A DNA stretch of 61,016 nucleotides from Apilactobacillus ozensis DSM 23829 = JCM 17196 (lineage in GTDB: Bacteria; Bacillota; Bacilli; Lactobacillales; Lactobacillaceae): NCBI RefSeq assembly GCF_001435995.1, contig NZ_AYYQ01000030.1, positions 1 to 61,016 of the forward strand. Reading direction: 5' to 3'. The position numbers were made by a program, and so were the translations under genes. Shown piece after piece: positions 55,001-61,016 of this stretch (its first letter is position 1; each line of letters starts with the position of its first letter). The notes under the pieces are model-generated. The model saw only the letters and a list, made by a program, of their open reading frames with translations, did no database searches and was not told the DNA's origin.

Positions 55001-58000
55001 CAAGACAGCTACGGATTCATCAACAGCGCAAAGTAATGCAAATGAAGCATCAAAACAAGCAAGTATTGCTGCATCTGCTGATGCTGCTGCTAAGTCAGCT
55101 GCTCAAAATGTCCAGAATGTAGTTAATAATGATTCAAATGCAAGTGCTGCTAGTCAATCGGCTAAAAATGCTTCAAGAGCTGTCAGTCAAGCTATTTCCG
55201 ATAGTACAGCTGCATCCACAGCAGGTAATTTAAGTTCAGCTGCCCAGTCAGCAATATCCAGTTCTACAGATGTTGCCAAATCAGCAGCACAATCGGCTGC
55301 TGATGCATCTAGTGCGGCAAGTCAAGCTGCATCGAATGCTAAAGCAGCTACAGATTCATCAACAGCGCAAAGTAATGCAAATGAAGCATCAAAACAAGCA
55401 AGTATCGCTCAATCAGCTGAATCAGCTGCCCAATCAGCTGCTCAAAATATTAATAATATTACGCAAGGTAGTATGAATACAAGTATCGCTCAATCAGCTG
55501 CAAGTGATGCTCAGCAAAGTGCTGATAAAATGGATAAGGACAATGCATCTGCCCAATCTAATGCTAGTTTATCTTCTAATGTTAAATCTGCTGTAGATAG
55601 CAATGCTAAAATTGCTAATTCAGCCGCTAATGTTGCTTCATCTGCATATAGTGACGCTCAATCTGCCTACGATACGATGAACTCAGCAACTGATTCATCA
55701 GCCGTATCAAATGCTGCTAGTGCGGCATCTAGTGCTGCCAGTGTAGCTCAATCAGCTGACAATGTAGTTAAGTCAGCAGCTCAAAGCACACAAAATATTT
55801 ACAATGTGGACTCTAATGCAAGTGCAGCCAGTTTAGCTGCTTCAACAACTTCTAATGTTAGTCAGCAAGCTTCCTTAGCTAACCAATCCGCTAGTCAAGA
55901 TACTTCATTGACTGCAAATGCAAAGTCAGCTATTAGTAGTAATGCTGACGTAGTTAAGTCTGCTGCAAGTTTGGCAAACAATGCTTCAACTGCAGCCAGT
56001 GCAGCTGCATCAAATGCCAAAACAGCAACTGATTCTTCAGCTACGCAAAGCTATGCTGATGAAGCATCAAAACAAGCAAGTATTGCCCAATCAGCCCAAT
56101 CTAATGCCCAAAAAGCGGCTCAAAGTATTAGCAATGCAGCCAGTGTTGATTCCAATGCTTCGTTAGCATCTAAAGCAGCTATTACAGCATCTATTGCGGC
56201 AAGTCAAGCTAGTTATGATTCACAAAATGCAAGTGGAAATTCTGCAGTTAAATCAGCTGCTAGCTATAATGCAAGTGTTGCCAGTTCTGCTAACAGTCAA
56301 GCCAGTGAAGCCGCTAAGTTAGCAAGTGACGCTGCATCAAATGCTAAAACAGCAACTGATTCATCAGCTGCGCAAAGTTACGCTGATGAAGTTGCTAAAC
56401 AAACTAGCATAGCGCAATCAGCTGAATCTACAACTTCTAAAGCTGCCAAAGCTACACATGATACTGTAAATGTTGACTCTAACGCTAATACGGCATCTTC
56501 AGCTGCAAATGCTACAGCAAGTGCTACAGCAGAATTAAATTCTGAAAATTCAGAGGCTCATAATAACAATAATTATAACCAAGCTATTCAATCGGCAATT
56601 AGTAGTGCTGCATCTGAAGCTTCAACCGCTAACTCAACTGCTTCTTACAACGCAAGTATAGCTAGTTCCGCAGCTTCAACTGTACGTAATACTAATAACC
56701 CATCTGATGCTGCAAGCGCTGCTAGCGTGTTGTCACAAGCTGCGAGTCAAGCTAGTTCTGCCAGTTCATTAGCACAATCATTAGCATCAAATGCTAAACA
56801 GTTATTTAATGGAAATAGTTTAGCTAACCAAAGTATGACTAATTATGCTAATGTACAAAGCATAGCTGGTAATATGAATCAAGTATCGAGTGCTTATTCT
56901 CTATATCCTAGCAATGCTACTTTATCGAGTGCATATAGTAGAGCTAACTCAGCCTATAGTGATGCAGTATTAAACTCTACAGCGTATGACTCTTTAGCTA
57001 AGAATTATTCTGATGCAGTATCTAATAATAATATCAGTCAGGCAAATAGTGCTTTATCATCGATGAGTAGTAATTTAATTTCAATTGCTAATGATAAGTC
57101 TATAGCTGCAGACGCTTTATCTTCAGCTAACCAAACTGTTCAGCTGATGCCAGCTTATGTTCAAGCAAGTAATAATGCTAGAAGTGCAAGTTTGAGTGCT
57201 TCATTAGCTGATTCTATGCGTGATGATAATCAAAACAACGCTAAATCATATTATGCTAGTTTGGCTGATTCATTTGCCTCTTCTGCTAGTGACTTAGTAA
57301 AATCTGCTTCTAATGACATGAATAGTGGTATTTCATCTAACATGGATAGTTATGTTAATGGAACTAGTTCTGCTGCTTCAACAGCAGTTTCATTAGCGGA
57401 TAATATTAGAATTATGTCTAATGTTGTTGCTAACTCTAATGCTGCTAATAATGCTAAGAATTATATAGATAGTGCTAATGCCACTCTTTCAAGTATGGCT
57501 ACAAATAACATTAGTAATTCTTATTATCAACATGCTTTGTCAGTTGCTAATTCAGCGGGAATAGATATGAATACTGTTGGTGGATATATTAATTCTGCTA
57601 ATAGTAACTATGCTAATTATTCACAATCACAAGGCAGTTATAATGCTTCGATGGCATTAGATGCGGCTAAGAGCTTAGCTAATAATTTGAATGGATATGA
57701 CGAAACACAACTTGATGGTAAAATGTTACATCATTCTGGAGCTTTAGAGCTAGCTAGCGCAGTAAGTGATGCTTATGCTACAGCTAGTTATGCTACTGCC
57801 ATGACTGATAAACTAAATAGTAATAGTTACGCTAGTGGACTAATAAGTAATCAATATAAGCAAATTGAGTCAGCTCAATCTAAATATCCATTAGATTCTG
57901 ATATTGCAGGTGTCTACAACTCTGCTAGTTCAGAAAGTTCTTTGGCTAGTGATTATTCCAATACCATAAACAGTTTGCGTTCTGATTTTGATAGTTATGT

Positions 58001-61000
58001 TAATAACGATAAAAGTCTTAATCATATGGATAGTGCAGCTTCAGTAGCTTCACAAATGAATAGTTACAATAACAAGTTCGATAGTGCAGCTTCAGCAATG
58101 GATAACAATAGTAAGCTATTAAACAACATTTTAAATGCTAAGCAAAATATTTCTGATGCTCAAAGTGCTGCTCAAGCTGCTGAAAATTATGCTAAGAATA
58201 CGTCTCAAGCTTATTCTGCAGACAATAATCCGGTAGTTTCTTATGCTAATAGCATTGCCCAATCAGCAGCTAATATAGCATCTACTGCTGCAAGTACTGC
58301 TGCTATAACTAATAATTATGGTGATATTGAAAGTCAAGCATCTATAGCAAAATCAGCTGCTAATAAAGCATCTGGTGCTAATGATTTAGCTAACAATGGT
58401 AACATGACAGCTATTGCTAATAACTCTACTGCTGTTAAATCTTATTATGATGATATTAATTCACAATATAATTCAGCTAATAACAATTCTTCATTACCTC
58501 AGAGTGTTAAAAACAGATTATCTGATATGAATAATAGTGCAGCTAATTTAAATACCAATGCTACTCAATATTCGTTAGCTGCAAAAAATGCTATTGCTGC
58601 TGCCCAATCAGATCTACAAAGCAACAATTCCTCTGCGTTTTCTCAAGACCTAAACTCAGCTATTGCTGCATCTAAGTCTATGAGTAGTACTGCTGATGCT
58701 ATAAAGTCTTTAAATGACGCAGTTCATGATATGGCTTCCTATAGTCAAATCATGGGGAGTGTAGCAACATGGAATAATAACGCTCAGGTTGCTAATAACT
58801 CAGCTAATAGTGTAGCTAATTCTTATTCAAATATTGCCTCAATTCAAAGTGATGCTAGTGTTGCAAATAGTGCAGCTAAATTAGCATCTGATAGTGCAAC
58901 TAAAGCTTCCATTGCAGCTAATACAGTGTTAACTAATCCTAGTGATAGCAGTGCCGTTAACGAAGCAATATCTAACGCTAAAATGGTTAGTTCGGCTGCT
59001 CAGACAGCAAGTCAAGCTGCCCAAAATGCGATGAAATCTGCTGCATACTTTAGCAATGCAGTTAAAGTTGAAAATGCTGGTTCTAATGCTTCGTTTGCAA
59101 GTTCAGCCTCTAGCTTAGCTGGTTCATTATCATCTTCTATGAGTAGTGATAATAATTATTCAAACTCTATGCAAAGCAATGCTGCTAACGAGGCTAACTT
59201 AGCCAGTTCAGCTTCCACTCAAACTAGTACGCAATCAAGTTTAGCATCTAGTGCAGCTTATCAAGCTAAATTAACCGGTAATTCATCTTACGCTAGTGAT
59301 GCTGATAGTTATGCCAAAAATGCATTTAGCTACAGTTCTCAAGCAATTACACATGTTAATAACATTCAATCGATGGTATCTAATGTCAGCGTTGCTTCCG
59401 GTGCTAGTTCATTAGCTAGTTCAGCTTACAGCTTAGCTAGTGACGCCAAAAGTAAAGTCGATTCCTTTACTAATGCGGCTAATAGTAATGCTAACTATAC
59501 TAATTCTGATCGTGCGGCTATCAACAGTGCTGCAAGTGGAATAAGTGATGCTACATCTGCAGCTGCATTATGGTCAGCAAATGCGAATACCTATGCTAAT
59601 AAGGCTAAAAATGATACTGATTCATTATCGGCAGCTAGTGACGCTAATAGAGCTAGTGCTTCAGCTGATAAAGCTTCAATGTATGCATCAAAAGCTAATG
59701 GTATCCAATCTAATGTTTCCTTAGCAAACTCAATTGCTAATAGTAATGCTGAATTGCTAAGTGGGGTTAGCTATGCTGTAAGCTCAGCTAATAGTGCTAT
59801 GGATTCACTAAATAGTTCAGCTAATATTGCTAATCCTTCACCATCAAACTATAATTCAGCAGATAGTTTAGCAATTAGTGAGGCTATTAGTTCTGGTAGT
59901 AATGCATCTAGTCTAGCCAAAAGTTATTATGATAAGGCCAAAAATGATACTGATTCTAACGCTGTATCTAATGATTTAGCTAGTGCTTCTGCACAAGCTA
60001 ATAGTGCTTCAACTGCTGTTTCTCAATTAAGTAATGCTATCTTTACAGCACAAAGCAATGCTTCTATGTTATCTAGTGTAAGCACTCAAGCAAGTCAAGC
60101 TTCAACTGCTGCCAGTCAAGCAAATGTTACTGCTTTAAATAATAATTATGGCCAGTCTGATAAAGACAAAATTGATAGTTATGCTAAAGCAATTAGCAAT
60201 GCTGCTAGTTTAGTTTCATCTTGTGTTCAAGTGGCTAAAACAAACAGTGATCCTGTTGCTGCTTCTGGGGCATTAAATAGTGCCGTTACTCAAGCTAGCG
60301 TTGCATCTTCAATTGCATCTAAACAACTTTCAAACGCTGTAAATGACGGTCAAAATAATGTTAAGTCTTTACAACCTAATAGAACATCAGCAGCTAACTT
60401 AAATTCTAGTGCTCAAGCCATCAACAATAGTATTGCTGCACTTAATAATTCAGCACAAAGTAATTCTGGATATACTGGTTACGATAAATCAATAATGAAT
60501 AGTATCGCTAATGTTGCGAATAATATTGCAACCAATGCAAGTAATGCTAATGCTGATGCTCAAAGCAGTAGTGATCCTAGCTCAATTGATAAAGATAAAA
60601 GTGCTGTTTCTGATAACTATAGTAGTATGAAAGCTAGTTTAGATAGTTTAAATGGTGCAATAGTCCAAGCATCTAACAATGCAGCATCAATGAGTAGTGC
60701 AAATACAGCAGCATCAAACGCCGCAAGTAGCGCAGCTTCATTGAATTCATCAGCACAAAGTAATGATAATTACGGTAGTGGTGATAAATCTAATATTGCT
60801 AGTTATGCAAGCGAAGCTGCAAAACAAAGTACAGCTGCAAGTGAAGCTATAACAAAAGCTAAAACAGCATCCAGTGCTGATTCATTAACTAGTTACATGA
60901 ATGCTGCAAATCAAGCTGCACAAAGTGCACAATCTGCTTTAAATAGTGCAAGTTCTGCTGTTATAACTGCAAACTCAAATGCTTCTGCAGTTGCACCAAA

Positions 61001-61016
61001 TAAGACAGCTGCCAGT
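46014..61016 (+). CDS. Giant Ser/Ala-rich repeat adhesin, at least 5001 codons (3' end outside window)
   Basis: TTG start with AAGGAGG 9 bases upstream. Residues ~28-45 hold a KxYKxGKxW signal (R-M-Y-K-S-G-K-K-W-L-F-A-G), mark of accessory-Sec or similar long-signal substrates; cleavage near V-H-A-D-E. An Asn/Ser/Thr/Pro-rich spacer reaches ~280. Two homologous ~500-aa beta-helix-like modules start N-A-Y-R-D-V-N-S-W-Q-Q-F and N-A-Y-Q-E-V-H-N-W-Q-E-F. From ~1280 to the window end the protein is Ser/Ala/Asn/Gln-rich repeats (A-S-Q-A-A-S type), predicted helical or coiled coil with many O-glycosylation sites. I read the frame at many points and it was open each time. Function inferred: glycosylated surface adhesin fibre. 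A sequencing or assembly artefact is unlikely given consistent composition. Confidence 0.9.
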   Translation, partial: MKDKNGKDLSRYTNDSGDFDLKKTHYRMYKSGKKWLFAGITMAFSLTMAGTMNNLGVHADENSNNNSEEVGEQNTNVKSGSPDTQVTTNNNTGKQNNNTTTVNQDENATLGHLGDNNENTQATPSKPNDSPQPSQDDANQNSGKQNPTTTGGSVTKTDGNSNPTNAVDTSKQDVQEPSKPSLDNNGQKVDDVEGSSKPDSNKNVLDLSKYKDGGKIDPSMLATNLVESQANNQGNQLATNGSMTPDQIAMSQASATSNSVNNSVASQVTNLDKEKTQAQSSNAYRDVNSWQQFRDAFVNDGVHYINMTGDISFNASSGSTDRALTASDAHSDGSLIINGNNHILDLGKNGILPFGTPSADQAYGDDRPNVTLTDIKLHQNTDMTSTDTSTTGIGQTNGTNIVALTSQGAFGNYVFNFNNIHMTDNKGNDIDPGAYNGDQYANRLIDADHSLVRFSGDNYFVVKAELANFGSVQIANNTNLNVQETYNGSASRPVFLSYGEAGRSISNDTDTGKDHSFTVGDNAKLNFNSNYRQIGYAPVSNNWKTIKVGNNVTWTQNNFYYLIDNNTGDSGYVSTTTPSRNVNFGSNDNINVSGAYLPIYSGYGLNAYFGPQSNINMDCNGNTVYTYGSNTIKVNFDRPKELNLTTTGGKVFNVNTSQQTPDTNVSITEDGYPDGNVTFTGSTRASSEKNNFKLKTLDINYKNNSNGGGQDSLANYYVYNSNSINAVNVKQNIPSEHIVNSPDAEVSPESAASMAANAQNRPAVRQVANKEQEKQQAKDQNAYQEVHNWQEFRDAFTNNNIHYINLDNDIIFHASVNGQSGGDQALTAADAHNSGSLIIDGNSHLLDLGKNNTLPFTSPSNDKLYGDKNPNVTLTDLRIHQCSDTTATDTTTNGNPYPAQYGSNVISIVAPDSNSPIPYGAYVFNFNNIHMTDTDGKDIDPGLQNPAGGSSYYANRFINGDHTLLNFSGDNYFVTKAEVANYGSIVIANGAKIVTQATNVGSLSRPVFENYGGGGNMVSPKGATGYDHSFIVGDGASLDFINNYRQTAYAPIYYNWQSIKVGNNVSWHQYNYWFFIENYMGDSAYLYNGNYADNNYHRTVHFGSLDNINVENAYLPFDSGYGLDAYFGPDSQISMKSNGTTFYLWGSHTNNIVFDHPKTLQTSSGYSRTVSIGIWPSQNPASHILVDEGNKLSDITYKGSNRNNNEKNVFDFDNLNFVYDLMRYNSASSKGGANPNAAGNFFTNNNGSINGIMIRQLANSKGDPYNSSKNNESVNNAQQNSWDAEDNYNKASIAASVANVNYSDASHNLSLASMNYNQASLMKSEYDDSYNKMTPDQQKSNANSYSAVKNYYQSATDAYNDATGQLSSASSYYNNINSSLASASQAAADAANAYSVAASKSDEAAQDDLIGNSYAKDGNTAEAERYWKQKSDATSAAINAASVASSAVAFNSSVVANISSNADLITANSNAIIKDSDAIKSNVQSLADATHFDPNKYGIMNDANNAAVYSQMASQAAQAASSHNAYGANTIASSANSVASSAATLANSLSNNVSDSKNVYTGSQMTSMSMQASQAASNAKSAYQVASNAANLDNNMNEASYAAAIANASNSNIQALSNAYPDDTNINSIANKASLAATSINNTYSSASSAAIAGNVNDATNLANQAKSQQQSMQAYFDAANSYAKDDAKRNQVKSNVSTAENDSVAASLSSSQASSAYSAAQSSANDTFKSAMSSNSVVASQAAQDASSAYSAASQAANKQSQDTNKDSANSDAAVVSDQAKKASEAAVKAASAAQAIMNVSNQSMNSFVASSAGSLSNSLAHKANNDYSSLSSDSNYGSGVKSAASQANDSIQNAKSIASSAAKAASQAYDDGQKAPNPKDAQSYADEVAKQASLASSANQSVIDANHDLDNIVNVNSNDSQASSLAKSTATINSDVASMNSSAQNNDTFSPSIKSAVNSRANIVSSANVAASNAANTASVSASNMAKASDSSAAQSYANQTSIAKSVAQSAYNDASSAAQIITNVVNGQSNVNKANSAANAASSANAKINAANTSAQSNASYSPNIKSAFSQIASQASYNTSVANSAAITVQNASMNAATDSDAQSAQSDANAASIAASQAQSANDAVQSSAENIKNMTSAFDNSNAASQSSSLAGSIASSVSAMSSNASNQSMSDVTKSAISDATSVANEASRNASYNASIASDAVQNMQKASNASDVQSYANTASRSASLASQAVIDASSAAQDVSGLINSGNDADRASSNADAASQASSLAKSIADSAAKDNNNDATKSLINSGATIASSAANVASNAAKSAASASSQGNKPGIDSDAAKSAASAESSAASLASSANSTAQSAAKTVSDAANVNKNNSAASLAKSIADSAASLASENSNAASKNTSMTSAESAAISSANSTASHAKDMASSAAQDASNAATNINSDTDSSAVQRDSSKVASAQSVAQSAASVAQSAAQNITNVTNSSKNADQASQAQSQASAETNTANSQAQSVANDNNYDQNTKQTVNTASQAISSANQAAISAANAAAKAATDAKSATDGSAVQSNADVASQEASIAASAAKTVSDNSQAIDDIVKNASYSSMANVAASQTSMINSAAQSDNGISSDNKASLSSLNTVTSTAAQNVNSYASLASSAITAGNVSQANNYTNQASQANSTAVSAASQAGTIYNSATSDYNAAVSSMQASLASQAASIAASQAKSDSQAADKNIDSYSSAERSAISSANQAASQAAQDASNVASQASSAASQANVDSQNNSSAAAQSDRSSAASYAKSAADKASEAASAAQNVHNIVNKDSNASDASESAKNASSVASQASADSSTASSAGNLNSAAQSAISSSTDAAKSAAQSAANASTAASQAASNAKTATDSSTAQSNANEASKQASIAASADAAAKSAAQNIHNVVNSDSNASAANESAKNASSAASQASADSSAASSAGNLNSAAQSAISSSTDAAKSAAQSAANASSAASQAASNAKTATDSSTAQSNANEASKQASIAASADAAAKSAAQNVQNVVNNDSNASAASQSAKNASRAVSQAISDSTAASTAGNLSSAAQSAISSSTDVAKSAAQSAADASSAASQAASNAKAATDSSTAQSNANEASKQASIAQSAESAAQSAAQNINNITQGSMNTSIAQSAASDAQQSADKMDKDNASAQSNASLSSNVKSAVDSNAKIANSAANVASSAYSDAQSAYDTMNSATDSSAVSNAASAASSAASVAQSADNVVKSAAQSTQNIYNVDSNASAASLAASTTSNVSQQASLANQSASQDTSLTANAKSAISSNADVVKSAASLANNASTAASAAASNAKTATDSSATQSYADEASKQASIAQSAQSNAQKAAQSISNAASVDSNASLASKAAITASIAASQASYDSQNASGNSAVKSAASYNASVASSANSQASEAAKLASDAASNAKTATDSSAAQSYADEVAKQTSIAQSAESTTSKAAKATHDTVNVDSNANTASSAANATASATAELNSENSEAHNNNNYNQAIQSAISSAASEASTANSTASYNASIASSAASTVRNTNNPSDAASAASVLSQAASQASSASSLAQSLASNAKQLFNGNSLANQSMTNYANVQSIAGNMNQVSSAYSLYPSNATLSSAYSRANSAYSDAVLNSTAYDSLAKNYSDAVSNNNISQANSALSSMSSNLISIANDKSIAADALSSANQTVQLMPAYVQASNNARSASLSASLADSMRDDNQNNAKSYYASLADSFASSASDLVKSASNDMNSGISSNMDSYVNGTSSAASTAVSLADNIRIMSNVVANSNAANNAKNYIDSANATLSSMATNNISNSYYQHALSVANSAGIDMNTVGGYINSANSNYANYSQSQGSYNASMALDAAKSLANNLNGYDETQLDGKMLHHSGALELASAVSDAYATASYATAMTDKLNSNSYASGLISNQYKQIESAQSKYPLDSDIAGVYNSASSESSLASDYSNTINSLRSDFDSYVNNDKSLNHMDSAASVASQMNSYNNKFDSAASAMDNNSKLLNNILNAKQNISDAQSAAQAAENYAKNTSQAYSADNNPVVSYANSIAQSAANIASTAASTAAITNNYGDIESQASIAKSAANKASGANDLANNGNMTAIANNSTAVKSYYDDINSQYNSANNNSSLPQSVKNRLSDMNNSAANLNTNATQYSLAAKNAIAAAQSDLQSNNSSAFSQDLNSAIAASKSMSSTADAIKSLNDAVHDMASYSQIMGSVATWNNNAQVANNSANSVANSYSNIASIQSDASVANSAAKLASDSATKASIAANTVLTNPSDSSAVNEAISNAKMVSSAAQTASQAAQNAMKSAAYFSNAVKVENAGSNASFASSASSLAGSLSSSMSSDNNYSNSMQSNAANEANLASSASTQTSTQSSLASSAAYQAKLTGNSSYASDADSYAKNAFSYSSQAITHVNNIQSMVSNVSVASGASSLASSAYSLASDAKSKVDSFTNAANSNANYTNSDRAAINSAASGISDATSAAALWSANANTYANKAKNDTDSLSAASDANRASASADKASMYASKANGIQSNVSLANSIANSNAELLSGVSYAVSSANSAMDSLNSSANIANPSPSNYNSADSLAISEAISSGSNASSLAKSYYDKAKNDTDSNAVSNDLASASAQANSASTAVSQLSNAIFTAQSNASMLSSVSTQASQASTAASQANVTALNNNYGQSDKDKIDSYAKAISNAASLVSSCVQVAKTNSDPVAASGALNSAVTQASVASSIASKQLSNAVNDGQNNVKSLQPNRTSAANLNSSAQAINNSIAALNNSAQSNSGYTGYDKSIMNSIANVANNIATNASNANADAQSSSDPSSIDKDKSAVSDNYSSMKASLDSLNGAIVQASNNAASMSSANTAASNAASSAASLNSSAQSNDNYGSGDKSNIASYASEAAKQSTAASEAITKAKTASSADSLTSYMNAANQAAQSAQSALNSASSAVITANSNASAVAPNKTAAS
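46857..49690 (+). repeat. Duplicated ~1.5-kb beta-helix module
   Basis: The module starting at 46857 recurs at 48354, offset 1497 bp (499 codons). Shared blocks include T-A-x-D-A-H-x-x-G-S-L-I-I, L-D-L-G-K-N, Y-V-F-N-F-N-N-I-H-M-T-D and F-S-G-D-N-Y-F-V. Copies have diverged, so the duplication is old. Confidence 0.85.
54423..55439 (+). repeat. 339-bp tandem repeat inside the giant gene
   Basis: GCTCAGAAT-type anchors occur at 54423, 54762, 55101 and 55440, exactly 339 bp (113 codons) apart. Units share S-S-T-A-Q-S-N-A-N-E-A-S-K-Q-A-S and A-A-Q-S-A-I-S-S-S-T-D. Copies are highly similar at DNA level. Related but diverged units lie on both sides (ex. near 53640, 56020, 56340). Confidence 0.9.

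Noticed and set aside
54423-55439. Regular repeats resembling a CRISPR array
   Set aside because: Units are 339 bp, coding and contiguous, with no short repeat/unique spacer structure. No cas genes occur in the window.
54592-56166. Several short Gln/Leu-rich plus-strand frames inside the giant gene
   Set aside because: They are +1-frame shadows of Ser/Ala repeat codons; their regular 339-base spacing only reflects the tandem repeat.
1-61016. tRNA, rRNA or prophage genes
   Set aside because: I saw no rRNA-like segment, no phage gene cassette and no convincing tRNA cloverleaf, although tRNAs cannot be excluded without a scan.

Overview
The window is AT-rich DNA of a Gram-positive Lactobacillaceae bacterium. 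The evidence is AGGAG-type ribosome sites, frequent TTG starts, U-tailed intrinsic terminators, WxL surface proteins, a KxYKxGKxW signal peptide and S-layer-type proteins. From general knowledge, the run of very large surface-protein genes recalls bee- and flower-associated Apilactobacillus (kunkeei group). That placement is an inference.

Left part (1-28.7 kb) is mostly cell-surface genes. It opens with the 3' end of a repeat-rich surface protein, then a 1605-residue beta-helix/GY-repeat protein. WxL locus 1 follows (7.5-13.05 kb): WxL protein, WxLIP (DUF916/DUF3324), lectin-like protein with a W-x-I C-terminus, second WxLIP. Next are a leucine-rich-repeat protein on the minus strand, housekeeping rlmD, a small secreted protein, and a complete IS200/IS605 element (tnpA, tnpB, probable omegaRNA). 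After a secreted propeller-like protein comes WxL locus 2 on the minus strand (22.4-25.8 kb) and an Ig-repeat surface protein. Four of the large proteins end in the same type of wall-associated module.

Middle part (28.7-42.7 kb) holds a GNAT acetyltransferase, an operon of a ComX/SigH-like sigma factor with DUF1659 and DUF2922 proteins, a LysR regulator, and two paralogous S-layer-like genes with a decayed third copy between them. A secreted DNA-entry-type nuclease lies tail-to-tail with a ComK-like competence regulator. Then come an SGNH hydrolase, a 475-bp gap with a possible structured RNA, a phosphopentomutase-derived protein that has lost its catalytic residues, a NupC nucleoside transporter and an aspartate ammonia-lyase.

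Right part (42.8 kb to the end) is a glycosylated-adhesin locus. Two adjacent GT4-type glycosyltransferases (one with an intact E-x7-E motif, one degenerate, as in GtfA/GtfB pairs) lie just upstream of a giant open frame. That frame starts at 46014 and was open at every point I read, to the window end (at least 5001 codons). The product has a KxYKxGKxW signal peptide, two beta-helix modules and more than 3700 residues of Ser/Ala-rich repeats. The likely logic is that the pair glycosylates the Ser-rich adhesin before export by an accessory Sec system outside this window.

Most notable are the giant adhesin locus, the dead DeoB homologue beside nupC, the ComK-like gene with an apparent ATT start and an 11-bp dyad across its promoter and start, four ATTAC repeats at exact 11-bp spacing, a 21-codon ORF ending in tandem Trp codons, and a translationally overlapping leader ORF before the leucine-rich-repeat gene.
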